This document shows positions 36,383-48,409 of a stretch of 64,000 nucleotides of DNA, piece by piece. Numbering within the stretch: the stretch's first letter is position 1; each line of letters starts with the position of its first letter. Position numbers and translations under genes: made by a program. Below the pieces are notes generated by a model. It did not search any database. It saw nothing but the letters and a program-made list of their open reading frames with translations, and was not told the DNA's origin. This DNA comes from Linanthus parryae (taxonomy: Eukaryota; Streptophyta; Magnoliopsida; Ericales; Polemoniaceae): the NCBI GenBank assembly GCA_023055425.1, contig JALGPY010000010.1:54473665-54537664 (forward strand), written 5' to 3'.

Positions 36383-37676
36383 TGTAAGGTCACAGGTTTC
36401 ATGGAATTTAAATACTTAGGTATTCCAAGGCCTTGAACCAGTTTTTAAAGCCTTGAATCCGGTTTCACAGGCCTGAAATAGCTTGAACCAGTATTCAAAG
36501 TCTTGAAACTGTCTGACATGCGTACATGTTCTGAGGGGGAATTTCTCTAAACTCTTTTGATTTAAATCTATCCCTCTCACCACTGTACTTGATGTGTTAT
36601 TAATTGATGATGAAAGACAAACTTTTTTGATATATCTAACATGTTTAATCCATCATTTCGACTCAGTTTTGCAGGAAATTTTATTTCCTAAATATGCAGG
36701 ATTTGTTTCCTTAACTGACTTTTGCAGGAAGGAAATTACTTAGTGAAGATGATCCTGTGATCAATCAGAGACTCATGACAGCTTCTCAGATTGTTTAAAG
36801 ACAAGATCACAGCAATATCTCTGAAGATTGTGATCAACTATCCGTTGGAGAAGGGTGTTAAGAGAGTCAAAGTCTGTTGCCTACAAAATAGGAAGTTGTT
36901 GCTGAAAATCTAGGAAGATTTGCAGAGCTTCAAACAATATAAATGGAGCTCATTTTGAAGCAACAAAAAACAACACTCAACGGGCAAAAAGAGAGACATA
37001 ATTCTGGATTGACAAGCATCAAAGAAGATCAGCACTATCACAATCAAACTCACAGAAGTTCACTGCATTCTTTACTGTAGTTCGACACTCTAGTGTTCTT
37101 CTGTATTGTTCTTTATTGGTAGATAATTTCTATAATTCTTCTATATTTCCTTCTCAAGTATTGTTCAAGGTGAACAATATAGAATTCTTAGTTAATCAGT
37201 TAGCTAGAGCAGGTACTAGATCGGTTAGGGAGAACCACAAGCTGTAACAGAGTAAGAGAACTCTCTGTGCTTGAGATCAAGGGCTTAACTTTTGATTAAT
37301 AAGAATTGAGTTGAAAATCCTGCAGGAAGAAGATCCCTGAGGTAGATACGTAGGTCCAAGTGGACTGAACTCTATAAATCATGTGTCTCTTGCATTTACA
37401 TTTTATTCACATTCATAGTTTTTACAGCATTCAAACCAGTCTGTTTTTCAAGGGTTTGAAACTCTTTTCAAGGCCTTGAAAAAGACTTGTCTGTTTCATT
37501 GCAAACTGTATTTCTTTTAAAGGCCGAATTTGTGTTCAAGGCCTTGAACTCCTTTGCACTTGAACTAAAACTCTTTTCTTCCACAAGTTTTGCAAAAATT
37601 TGGCATACTCTATTCAACCCCCCCCCCCCCTTCTAGAGTATCTGTGCTGCAAATCCATATGCTTACTCCCCTTTCA
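36383..37676 (+). repeat. 5' LTR of element C
   Basis: 1294 bp, TGTAAGGTCACAGG to CCCCTTTCA. Has a TATA-like box TATAAAT at 36938, a C-tract ending at 37630 followed by TTCTAGAGTATCTG, and palindromes TTCAAGGCCTTGAA at 37467-37480 and 37535-37548. Confidence 0.95.
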
Positions 37677-37678
37677 AT

Positions 37679-37690
37679 TGGTATCAGAGC
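37679..37690 (+). promoter_or_regulatory. Primer-binding site of element C
   Basis: TGGTATCAGAGC two bases after the LTR, complementary to the initiator-Met tRNA 3' end. Unmutated, unlike those of B and J. Confidence 0.93.
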
Positions 37691-37726
37691 TTGTATCACT
37701 GTAGAGGATTTAATCATCTGGTGATC

Positions 37727-39577
37727 ATGAGTACTGCAGGTGATGGTGGTTTCTCACAGGGAAGAGCTTCCAACAGACCTCCTCTATTTTGTGGAGAAAA
37801 CTTTGCTCACGGGAAAGCCCTGATGAAGATTTTCATCATTGATCAGTACATAGAACTTTGGACCATTATTCAGAATGGACCTCACACTTTCTTTACAGAG
37901 AGAGAGATGGGATCAAAACTCCCAAATCTGAAGACTCACAATCCTCTTCTGAATTGGAACAATTTTCTAAAAATAACAAAGCTATTAACATCTTGTATTG
38001 TGCTTTGAGTACAGATGAATTCAACAGGATTTCAGGATGCAAGACTGCCAAAGAAATATGGGATAAGTTTTTGGTGAAATTTGAAGGAACCAGACAAGTC
38101 AAGCAAACCAAGATCAACATCTATCTCAGGCAATATGAGTTGTTCAAGATGAATGCAGATGAGTCAATCAGAGAGATGTTCAAGAGGTTCACAGACATTG
38201 TCATCAACCTTGATTCTTTGGGAAAATATATTTCCAATGAAGAAAAGGTGAGGAAAATACTGAGAAGTCTTCCAAAGGCCAAATGGGAGCCAAAGACAAT
38301 AGCCATTGAAGAAGCTCAAGATCTTTCATCACTACAACTTGATGATCTACAAGGGAAGCTCCTGACACATGAAATATCCATGAATGAAGCTTATGGAGAG
38401 CTACCTGAAGGTTTCAAGAACTTAGCACTCAAGGCCAAAGATAACGAGAGAATTCAAAGCCTAGAAACTGAAGATGATGATGATGAAGATCCATTTGCAT
38501 TGATTTCGAAAGCCTTGACCAGGATTCTCAAGATGAAAAAGAACTTTGGAAACAAATACTTAAACAGAGAAAGAAACAGATCATCCAGTATCAAGGACTA
38601 CAAAGGTATGTCTTCTTCACAAAATAAATCCAAAGTCATGAACTGCTTTGAGTGTGGTGATGCAGGACATTTGATAAGAGATTGTCCATACAAGATAAGC
38701 AAGAACTTTTAGAAGAAAGACAATGACAGGAGAAAGAAAGCTATGATAGCTTCATGGAGTTATTCAGATAGCTCAGGTGAATCTGAAGAAGAACATGCCA
38801 ACCTATGCTTCATGTCCAAGCATGATGAAAGTTCTGAAAAGAACATTGAGGTAATGGTAAATTGTCTGATTTCAAAACCAAAAGATGCTCTTTCAGATTA
38901 TATTAGAATAATGCTTTTAAATGAAGAAGATTATCTGAAAGAGATTAGAATTTTGAAGAAAAAGTTCATGAGCAGGCAAAAGAGAATCTACAACTTGTTT
39001 TTCTGAATCTGAATCTTGAAATATCTCAGAAGAAAAGTGACAGTGATTTCAAGGCCTTGAAAACCAATTTCGAAGCCTTGAAAACACAAGTCAAGGAAGT
39101 AGTCACTGAGAAATCTTTACTGAGTAACAGCCTTGTTAATCTGAAACATCATGTTGATGAATTAGATAAACAAAAGACTAATCTTGCTGAGAAAATTCAA
39201 GAATCTGAATTGGTCAAAGTCAAGCTTGCAAGCTCATAACACAAGTTAAACTTGATTCTTGGAGGAAGTTCAAAGTCTGTTCACAAAACTGGTATTGGAT
39301 ACAATCCAAGTTTTCCAAGAAATAGTGATACCATATTTGTGAAAGCTGGAAGCAAAACTTCTCCTGATGGCCATTTTTGTAACAAGATTGGTCATATGAC
39401 GATCACTTGTCCTTTCAGAAGGAGAGACCCTCATATAATGAGGAACACATTCCCATTTCAACTTAAAGGACAAGTCAGACAGAATTGGGTTCCTAAAGGG
39501 GTCAGACCACCTAACATGGTTGATCCTGAGTATGAGTTCAAATTCCACACTTGGTCTAACAGCTGGGTAAGGCAGTG
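37727..39577 (+). pseudogene. Element C gag
   Basis: Starts MSTAGDGGFSQGRAS. A frameshift in a GAGAGA run near 37900 moves the frame, which then stays open to 38709. A CCHC knuckle CFECGDAGHLIRDC lies near 38645, followed by a TAG stop at 38710-38712. Further shifts (near 39003) lead through a Lys/Glu-rich, coiled-coil-like stretch (39057-39236) to the second zinc-finger-like motif FCNKIGHMTITCPFRRRDPH near 39375. Long gag proteins of this layout are typical of the SIRE/Maximus group. It contains the palindrome TTCAAGGCCTTGAA at 39048-39061. Confidence 0.88.
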
Positions 39578-39579
39578 AT

Positions 39580-42500
39580 TGTTGTTTACAGGTTGTCAAC
39601 AATCTCAAAGAACATAAGTGGTTTATGGATAGTGGTTGCTCAAGACACATGAGTGGAAATAGATCTCTATTCTTAGAACTGAAAGAGCAATCTGAAGGTT
39701 CAATTACTCTTGGTGAAAAAGGAAAATACAACATTCTTGGTATTGGTAAAGTTGGTACAAACTCTGAAAATTCTATTTCTGATGTATATCTAGTTGATGG
39801 TTTGAAATTTAACTTGCTTAGTGTATCTCAGCTTTGTGATAATGGTAATAAGGTTATATTTGATAAAGAGAAGTGTGTGGTGGAAAATGAGAAATCAGGC
39901 AACTGCATTCTCACAGCCTCTAGATCAAACAATGTTTATACCTTTCAGACTAACAAATTTGCAGGTAAGAGCTTAAAGTGTCTAAAGGCCTTGAAAGAGG
40001 ATTCAAGGGTTTGGCACAGAAATCTTGGTCACATTAGCTTGCATACCTTGAAAAAATTGATCTCCAAAGACCTGGTAAGAGGATTACCATCTATCAAGTT
40101 CAAAGAAGATGAAGTATGCAAAGCTTGTGCTCAGGGTAAACAGACCAGAAGCTCATTCAAACCAAAGAAGTTTGTAAGTACTTCTAGACCTATTGAACTA
40201 CTTCACATGGATTTGTGTGGTCCTATGAGGACACCAACTCCAAAAGGTAAGAGGTATATGCTTGTTATTGTAAATGATTATTCTAGATATACTTGGGTTA
40301 TGTTTTCTGAAAGAAAAATCTGAATCCCTCTCTGAATTTTCAAAGCTTTGCAGAGAACTTCAAAACTTGAAAAACCTACCCATTGCTTCAATTAGAAGTG
40401 ATCATAGTAGAGAGTTTGATCAATTAGAATTTGATTTGTTATGTGCTAAGCATGGTATCTCTCACAATTTCTCTGCTCCTAGAACTCCTCAACAGAATGG
40501 AGTTGTTGAAAGAAAGAACAAGACTCTTGAAGATATGTCAAGAACAATGCTTCTAGAAAATAAGCTGCCAAAACATTACTGGGCAGAGGCTATGAATACA
40601 GCAAATTACATTCTGAACAGGTACTTGATCAGACCTATCTTGAAGAAAACCCCCTATGAACTCTTCAAAGGGAGAAAGCCAAACATCTCACACTTCAGAC
40701 CCTTTGGTTGCACATGCTATGTCCACAACAATAGTAAGGACAACTTGGGTAAGTTTGATGCAAGAAGTGTTGAAGGTAAATTTCTTGGTTACTCTCTTAC
40801 TATAAAATCTTATAGAATCTATAATAAAAGAACCACGCTGGTTGAAGAAAGTATTCATGTTATTTTTTATGAAAGCTATGATGGTTCTTTGAGTGACAGT
40901 TTTGTAGACTTGAATTTGAATAAGCATAAATCAGAAGAAAAAGTTGAGAACTCTCTTGGGTTTAAGAAAGATTCAGAAGGAAACAGAAGCCATTTTCAAG
41001 ACCTTGAAAATAGGTCTCAAGGCCTTGAAAATAGAGATCAAAGCCTTAACAAAGATGATCAGAAAGAGGTGAATGATCAGGCTACTACTTCAAGACCAGA
41101 TAAGATATATGGAGAGACCATGGTCTCCAAGAAAGAGATTAAAATATCTTTCATCTCATCCAGCTGAAAATATCATCTCTGACCCAACCACTGGTACACA
41201 AACAATGTCAAAGTTGAAGAATCTTTATTCCTTTCATGCTTTCATTTCTCTTGTAGAACCCAAAATTGTGAAGGAAGCTTTACGATAAGCAGACTGGATT
41301 ATAGCTATGCAAAGTGAACTCAATGAGTTTGAAAGAAACAAGGTGTGCAACCTAGTTCTTCCACCTACAAACCAGACCGTCATTGGTACCAGATGGGTGT
41401 TCAGAAACAAATTGGATGAAGATGGCAAAGTGATCAGAAACAAAGCACGGTTAGTTGCTCAATGTTACAATCAAGAAGAAGGTATTGATTATGAGGAAAA
41501 TTTTTCTCATGTTGCCCGGTTAGAAGCAATTAGAATTCTGCTTGCATTTGCATCTTTCAAAAACATGAAACTATTTCAAATGGGTGTCAAATGTGAATTT
41601 TTTAATGGCTACCTACAAGAAGAATTTTATGTTGCACAACCTCCTGGTTTTGAAAGTGATAACTTTTCAGATCATATTTATAAACTTGACAAATCTCTTT
41701 ATGATTTGAAACAAGCTCCAAGGGCTTGGTATGAAAGATTTTTAAAATTTTTGCTTGAAAATGATTTCAAAAGAAGATTTATAGAAAAAACCCTTTTCAT
41801 TAAGACTCGTGAGAAACATTTACTTGTAGTTCAGACCTATGTTGATGATATTCTGTTTGGAGCTACTAATGATCTTCTATGAAAAGAATTCTCAAGTCTT
41901 ATGAGCAGGGAATTTGAAATGAGTATGATGGGAGAGCTGAACTTCTTCCTTGGACTTCAAATACATAATTGAATAAGGGTATATTTCTGCATCAAAGCAA
42001 GTAAACTAGGGACTTGCTGAACAAGTACAACATATCTCAATCCAAAGAGATTAAGACTCCAATGAGTTCTACACTGTCTTTAGATAAAGATGAATCTGGT
42101 AAGTGTGTCAATGTAAAAGAATATAGAGGTATGATTGGATCATTGCTATACCTTACTGCTATTAAACTAGATATCATGTTCAGTTTATGTATGTGTGCAA
42201 GATTTAAAGATGATCCAAAGGAATCACACTTAACTGCTGTGAAGAGAATATTCAGATATCTCAATGGTATCAAAGACTTAGGGATTTGGTATCCAAGACA
42301 TTCTAACTTCTCTTTGCATGAATTTTCAGATGCTGACTTTGCAGGTTACAAAGTTGATAGGAAAAGCACTTCTGGAACTTGCCAATTTATTGGATCATCT
42401 CTGATCAGTTGGCACTCCAAGAAACAAAACTCAGTTGCTTTATCAAAAATTGAAGCTGAATATTTTTCTGATGGAGCATGTTCTTCACTAGTATTATGGA

Positions 42501-42790
42501 TTGCTCAACAATTGAGGGATCTTGGATTTGACTTCAGAAGTATTCCCATCAACTATGACAACACTAGTGCAATATCTATTACAAAGAATCCAGTATAGCA
42601 TTCAAGAACCAAGCATATTGATGTCAGACACCATTTCATCAGAGATCATGTTGAGAAATGTGATATTGTTCTTGAATTTGTTTCTAATAACATGCAACTT
42701 GCAGATATCTTCACTAAACCATTGCCATATGAAAGATTTTCAGCTCTAAGGCTGGAATTAGGCATGCTAAATAAGGATGCATTGGTTTAG
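39580..42790 (+). pseudogene. Element C pol (protease, integrase, RT, RNase H)
   Basis: Protease WFMDSGCSRHMSGN near 39625. GAG-pre-integrase VWHRNLGHISLHTL near 40015 with CKACAQGK. Integrase core (HMDLCGPMRTP near 40205, NDYSRYTWVMF near 40275 and, after a one-base shift near 40310, APRTPQQNGVVERKN near 40475). RT with KARLVAQCYNQEEGIDY near 41440, YVDDILFGATND near 41840 and a stop at 41880. RNase H with DADFAGYKVDRKSTSGT near 42330. It ends GMLNKDALV at the stop 42788-42790. There are few breaks compared with B, but enough to abolish the polyprotein. It was probably produced by a recently active family. Confidence 0.9.
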
Positions 42791-42796
42791 GGAGAG

Positions 42797-42994
42797 CAGG
42801 GACGGACCCAGAAAAAATTGTTGGCAGGGGCCAAAATAAATATTTTATGTGGGTTACAAGCTCAAGGGGGGCCATGTATAGGAAATTGTTTGTCAAATTG
42901 TGTTTTTGAAATATCAAATAACAAATATTACCTTGCAATCCAAATTCTAGGGGGGGCCATGGCCCCTCGTGATGAGTACACAGGTCCGTCCCTG
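42797..42994. mobile_element. hAT-like MITE with 12-bp perfect TIRs
   Basis: 198 bp bounded by CAGGGACGGACC and its exact reverse complement GGTCCGTCCCTG. Flanked by AGGGAGAG (42789-42796) and AGGGGGAG (42995-43002), an 8-bp duplication with one mismatch. The corresponding site in B (23600-23625) is uninterrupted, which proves insertion. The CAGGG start, 8-bp duplication and small size fit a non-autonomous hAT element. It has no coding capacity. Confidence 0.93.
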
Positions 42995-43453
42995 AGGGGG
43001 AGCATCAGGTAAGGATGGTATATTATTATGTGTTTCAAATGTTTGAACTGATTTTCAAAGCCAAGAAAATCTATTCAAAGCTTTGGTCTTTTGTGTTTAA
43101 GCTTAACAGCATTTCAAGACCTTGAAACTATTTTCAAAGCCTTGAAAATAAGTCTGATATCTGATTAGTGAATAAGGCTTGGATCATTCAGTATTGGGTG
43201 CTATCTTTGTAGCTATTTGCTCAATATTGCCCCTACCTTTTTCAAAATTGATTTTCAGCCAAATATAGTATTAAATCATTTATTTCCAATTACCTCAAAG
43301 ATTTGAATCTTTGTTGATCATTACAGATCTTTGAAGATCAAAAAAAATATTGAAGTTTCCTTTTCAAATACAAACTCTCTGAGTATTTATCTCCTTCTCT
43401 TCTCCTTCACTCCGTATAAAATTCACCTCTCTCTATTCTTCTCCCAAAACCTA

Positions 43454-43677
43454 ATGAGCACTAGAAGAGCCTCAGGCAGAATCAAGATGGTCGGAGGTTC
43501 GAAACAGAGTGCAGAGAAGAAGAGAAAGGCAGCAGTGGATGAAGTTCAAGAGATTAGTGGAGACTCTAGCTCTAGAACTCCTAGTGCAGAGGCAGTTGCA
43601 GAACTTCCTCCACCCAAGAAGAAAGTCAACAAGGATGGAACTCCCTCATTTTCCTCCTCCTCCTCCTCCTCCTCCTC

Positions 43678-43708
<31 letters not shown>

Positions 43709-44867
43709 AAGAATAAGAAACCAGAAACAGAGATTTCTAGCCCTAAGAAGTTGAAGAAAAATAAGAAGGCAACTCAAGCTGAAAAGGGGAAAGGAAAGGT
43801 GACAGAGGAACAGCCAGAGGAAAATGTGGAGAAAGCATTGCAGATCTAATCAAAGAACACTGCTCCTGATGAATCTTGGTTCATCTCAAACTTTTCAAAA
43901 GGTCAGTGGTTGGATGGTTTTGCATCTAGGAAAATTTCTTTATGCAGTTTGATCAGTATGCATATGTTGCTTGGAATGAATCTGAAATGTATCACTATGT
44001 TGAAGAAAATCTCTTTGTGGTTCATGCTAAACTCCCCCCCCCCCTAAGCTAGCCTATCCTAGACTCACCAGATTCTTCTATATCAACATGAAGCAACTTA
44101 AGAATTCTTTACAATTAACTATCAAGTCTTTAGTTGCTGGAGTTACAATGGAACTAGATCATGCTGAGTTTGCATCTGTCTTACGGTGTCCTAAGAGGTA
44201 TGACACACAGAACTAACCTCCCAAGAATGAAGCTTTGAAGTTGGCCAGAGAAGAATTCTTCCTACCCAATTTCCCTGCCTCATCCAAACAGTTAACACAC
44301 TCTGTGTTAAATGTTGAACCTAAAGTTCTATTCACTATCTTATGAGATGCATGTTTCCAAGGGAACATTCCAAGGAGTTAGTTACTAATAGGGTGTTGTA
44401 CATTATGTATTCGATCATACATGGCTATGACATTGATCTGCAGAAATATGTAATGGATTACATGCTATTCAGTCAAACAGATCAGAGAAAGCATCATCTT
44501 CCTTATGCAAATTTGCTCACTCAATTCTTCCAGCACCTTGAGATTCCTACTGCTGGTGAAGAGTCTATCACTTCTGGAATTGGTTTGCTGAATGAGAAGG
44601 CTTTTGAGAATATTGGGGTAGTTAAGACCAAAGAGAAGGTTTGGAAGTTGTATTCAGATTTGACTGAGGAAGAGCTGAATGCAAAGAAATTTGTTAAGCC
44701 CAAGGCCTTGACTCCTACTTCAAGCCAGACATCTCAGCCTCCTGATATTTGAAGAAGTGACTGCTGCTGGTGAGAATGAAGAGGAACAAGAAGAACAGGA
44801 TAAGACTGATGAAGATTGTGAAGAAGAAGATGGAGATCAGGATGGAGATGAAGACCCAACCCCTTAA
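43454..44867 (+). pseudogene. Element C additional env-like ORF
   Basis: Starts MSTRRASGRIKMVGGSKQ. The frame is open to a stop at about 43847. A homologous region continues in other frames (TMELDHAEFASVLRCPKRYD near 44150, HGYDIDLQ near 44420) to an acidic tail ending in GDEDPTP at 44867. The N-terminal part contains Ser runs from TCC repeats and a long Lys run from AAG repeats (43650-43715), so replication slippage is plausible. A C-tract near 44034 marks another shift. It lies where SIRE elements carry their env-like ORF. No membrane-spanning segment is convincing. Confidence 0.75.
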
Positions 44868-45196
44868 TCCTGCCAACTCTTTATTTCCCATTCTTTCTTT
44901 TAAGTCTTTTATTTTCAAAATTTTCCAGACACTGATCCAACATTTTCTCATTATTTTTGATGAAAGTCAAAAAGAGGGAGAAAAATCGTAGGTTGTTTGA
45001 TTTTATTTCTATTTATTATTTCTGTTTAGATGACATATCTTTTGGTCAGTAGGATTTTCTGTAACTTACTTGCAGTATTTGCTTTTGTTCATCAATAAGT
45101 TGGATCTTTTGGAATTACTGTGTTGTTATTATTTTGTGCTAATCAGTATTTTTTGCAGAAACTAAAAATCAAACAGTTGAGGTTTTCTCTTTCATC

Positions 45197-45207
45197 AAGG
45201 GGGAGAT
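45197..45207 (+). promoter_or_regulatory. Polypurine tract of element C
   Basis: AAGGGGGAGAT immediately before the 3' LTR, the expected plus-strand primer site. Confidence 0.9.
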
Positions 45208-46495
45208 TGTAAGGTCACAGGTTTCATGGACTTGAAATACTTAGGCCTTGAACCAGTTTTCAAATCCTTGAATCAGGTTTCACATGCTTTAATTCAAGGC
45301 CTTGAACTAGGATTCAAAGCCTTGACTCTGTCTGACCTGCATACATGTTCTGAGGGGGAGTTTATCTAAACTCTTTTGATTTAAATCTATCCCTCTCACC
45401 ACTGTACTTGATGTGTTATTAATTGATGATGAAAGACAAACTTTTTTGATATATCTAACATGTTTAATCCATCATTTCGACTCAGTTTTGCAGGAAATTT
45501 TATTTCCTAAATATGCAGGATTTGTTTCCTTAACTGACTTTTGCAGGAAGGAAATTACTTAGTGAAGATGATCCTGTGATCAATCAGAGACTCATGACAG
45601 CTTCTCAGATTGTTTAAAGACAAGATCACAGCAATATCTCTGAAGATTGTGATCAACTATCCGTTGGAGAAGGGTGTTAAGAGAGTCAAAGTCTGTTGCC
45701 TACAAAATAGGAAGTTGTTGCTGAAAATCTAGGAAGATTTGCAGAGCTTCAAACAATATAAATGGAGCTCATTTTGAAGCAACAAAAAACAACACTCAAC
45801 GGGCAAAAAGAGAGACATAATTCTGGATTCACAAGCATCAAAGAAGATCAGCACTCTCACAATCCAACTCACAGAAGTTCACTGCATTCTTTACTGCAGT
45901 TCTACACTCTAGTGTTCTTCTGTATTGTTCTTTATTGGTAGATCATTTCTGAAATTCTTCTATATTTCCTTCTCAAGGATTGTTCAAGGTGAACGATATA
46001 GAATTCTTAGTTACTCAGTTAGCTAGAGCAGGTACTAGATAGGTTAGGGAGAACCACAAGCTGTAACAGAGTAAGGAAACTCTTTGTGCTTGAAATCTAG
46101 GGCTTAGCTTTTGATTAATAAGAATTGAGTTGAAAATCCTGCAGGGAGAAGAACCCTGAGGTAGAGACGTAGGTCCAAGTAGACTGAACTCTATAAATCC
46201 TGTGTCTCTTGCATTTACAGTTCATTCACATTCATAGTTTTTACAGCATTCAAACCAGTCTGTTTTTCAAGGGTTTGAAACTCTTTTCAAGGCGTTGAAA
46301 AAGACTTGTCTGTTTCATTGCAAACTGTATTTCTTTTCAAAGGCTTGAATTTGTGTTCAAGGCCTTGAACTCCTTTTCACTTGAACTAAAACTCTTTTCG
46401 TTCACAAGTTTTGCAAAAAGTTGCCATACTCTATTCAACCCCCCCCCCCTTCTAGAGTATTTGTGCTTCATATCCATCTGCTTACTCCCCTTGCA
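45208..46495 (+). repeat. 3' LTR of element C
   Basis: 1288 bp, TGTAAGGTCACAGG to CCCCTTGCA, almost identical to 36383-37676. Most differences fall in the first 150 bases. Confidence 0.95.
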
Positions 46496-46500
46496 AATAG

Positions 46501-46709
46501 CATTAGTAAAAAATCTAATATTTCATGAAAAAAGAAAACATATCGATACCCGGTATTATTTCATCCGAGAGCACGTGAAGAAGAATGAAGTGGAGCTAGT
46601 TCATCGCAGGACTCAAGATCAAATTGCTGACCTCTTTACGAAGCCGCAGAAGCAAGACATATTCAGCAATCTGAAAAGACGAATTGGAATGGAGACTTGT
46701 AGAAACTGA
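46501..46709 (+). pseudogene. Element A RNase H C-terminal end
   Basis: Translates as NLIFHEKRKHIDTRYYFIRE, then a stretch containing VELVHRRTQDQIADLFTKP, and ends at a stop after GMETCRN. This is the usual end of copia RNase H and follows on from 36377 once C and one AATAG copy are removed. The purine tract GACGAGGGAAG comes next, before the 3' LTR. Confidence 0.9.
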
Positions 46710-46722
46710 ATTTGACGAGGGA

Positions 46723-48336
46723 AGTTGATTTTGTAAACTTAATATATTTTTTGGGGTCTTTTTATAATATCCGGGAATTTATTACCTAGGTTAGTAAATT
46801 ATGTAAACTTAGTTTCTAAGTGTTCGAAACAGTCAAAAATTGTGGGCTGCTTCTTGAACTCTTTTTCAGACAAAGAAACACGCAGCTGCAGTTGAAGTCG
46901 GCAAATAGGGATTTGCTCCTGTTGAAGGAAGCTCAAAAATATTTGAGAACAATCGAAAACTGGACCGAAAGAAGAGAATAGAAACTGAAAAGAAACTGAA
47001 AACAAATGCAGAAAATCAAACACTTACAGAGTATTGAAATTCGGCTGATTAAGTCGGAGACGATCTCGAGCATAGACCCGATGTCCTTAAGGCTTATTTG
47101 CCCCTTATGGTCTTGCTTGTTATGGAGCAACCGCCTCGCAGGATAATCGCCTCAACCGTGCAGTTTGTCAGTACACTCGCTGCACCCTACGAACCACAAT
47201 GGTATGGAAAGTCTCTCTGGAAAGGCTAAGGATTTGCAAGAATTTTGGAGATGTGTTTGGAATCTGGTAAGTGAGGGAAAACGTTGGAGAATCCTGCTAT
47301 TTATAGCATTTCGTTGGAAGGAGAAATTGTAACCGTTCGTGACAGTTGGAACGATTGCTACAGTTCATTCTGAATGTTAAATCCGTTTGGTGAATTCCAG
47401 GGATTGAAAAAGTAACTCCATATTTGGTTTTGGGCCTAAAAAGTTAAGTATGGGCTTGACTAACAAATCAGCCCAACCCACACCTCGCCACGGCCCGGCC
47501 CGAACCCGAGACCGAGCCGGCCGAACGCACACCGGCGGTGCGCGCGCGTGGTGGTTCAGCCATGGTTCAATCATTGTCCTCCCTCCTACACAAAATGTGT
47601 ATCACCCAAAGGGCGTGCACTTAAGGGGCTATCTACAAATACTTATGCAACACTTTGTTGCTCTACATGAAGATGTGGGACACTTTTCTTCAAAGTGTTT
47701 CCAACATCTCTACACCGCACTTTCACACATGAATTTTTCATTCATCCGAACACTATTTTGGACAAAACAAAGTGGTAGGATAATCTCCTAGTTTTAAGGA
47801 TTCCATAGTCACTTTCGATTTCCCATACCGTTAACCCGACTCGTCGTAAACCAGGTTAAGAGTCGACCCAAAATAGATGTTTTCCCAACAAAAAAGAGGT
47901 ACTCGTGTGTGTTCCAAATATCCAGAAATAGAGAGGACCTGAGTGACAAGAAAAGGCAGAGCCGAAGCTCTAGCAACTATGTATGTACATGAGTTGTGCT
48001 GAAGAAGAAACCGAAGCTTCTTTGTTGTTTCTGTAAGTGCCTTGATCCGTTATGAATCAAAGTTTAGTAATCGAATCCCAAATAAGTTTCCCCAATATCT
48101 CTTGTTCCTATATCGTTCTTTAGTTGTTGAATTTGGTATCCCTCACCTGCTTCAAAATTGATTCTTGCTGTGAATCGTTTTCCTGGTTGCTCTTGCTACT
48201 GTTCTGTGAAATTCAGATTATTTGAACAGTTCAGACTTCTGTGTTGAGTTACCTACTGGTATAGTTGCTGGACTAGTGTTCATGTTTTCTGGAAGCTTAA
48301 ATCTGAAACATTGAATTGGGTATTGTACTTCCAATA
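46723..48336 (+). repeat. 3' LTR of element A
   Basis: Homologous to 4141-4821 but enlarged by solo LTR K. The first base pair is AG instead of TG and the end is CCAATA instead of CCAACA, so both termini have drifted. The ATAAC duplication follows at 48337-48341. Confidence 0.9.
46940..47890 (-). mobile_element. Solo LTR K inside the 3' LTR of A
   Basis: 951 bp absent from the 5' LTR of A at the corresponding place (about 4350). In minus orientation it begins TGTTGGGAAAACATC and ends ..GTTCTCAAATA. It is flanked by AAAAA on both sides (46935-46939 and 47891-47895). There is no coding or primer site. The TG start and LTR-like composition suggest a solo LTR of yet another copia family. The all-A duplication makes the exact edges uncertain. 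Confidence 0.65.
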
Positions 48337-48409
48337 ATAACAAGCAAAATTAAATTAAATGGGCCAATTTTAATCAAATCAGATTAAAATCCGAGTTCAC
48401 AAACATGCA

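Larger units (their letters stand above)
36383..46495 (+). mobile_element. SIRE-type copia element C, nested in A
   Basis: 10,113 bp with near-identical LTRs (36383-37676 and 45208-46495), a perfect AATAG duplication (36378-36382 and 46496-46500), an intact primer-binding site, gag, pol, env-like ORF and polypurine tract in order. It interrupts the RNase H of A. The LTRs match at almost every base over several hundred bases compared by eye, which makes it the youngest full-length element seen. The reading frames are nevertheless broken at several points, so it is not autonomous. Confidence 0.95.

Noticed and set aside
42818..43012. Small ORF over the MITE
   Set aside because: It lies within a 198-bp TIR element and has no homologue in the uninterrupted site of B.
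47377..47791. Open frames on both strands in the GC-rich part of solo LTR K
   Set aside because: Overlapping on opposite strands, low complexity, inside an LTR-like sequence absent from the sister LTR.
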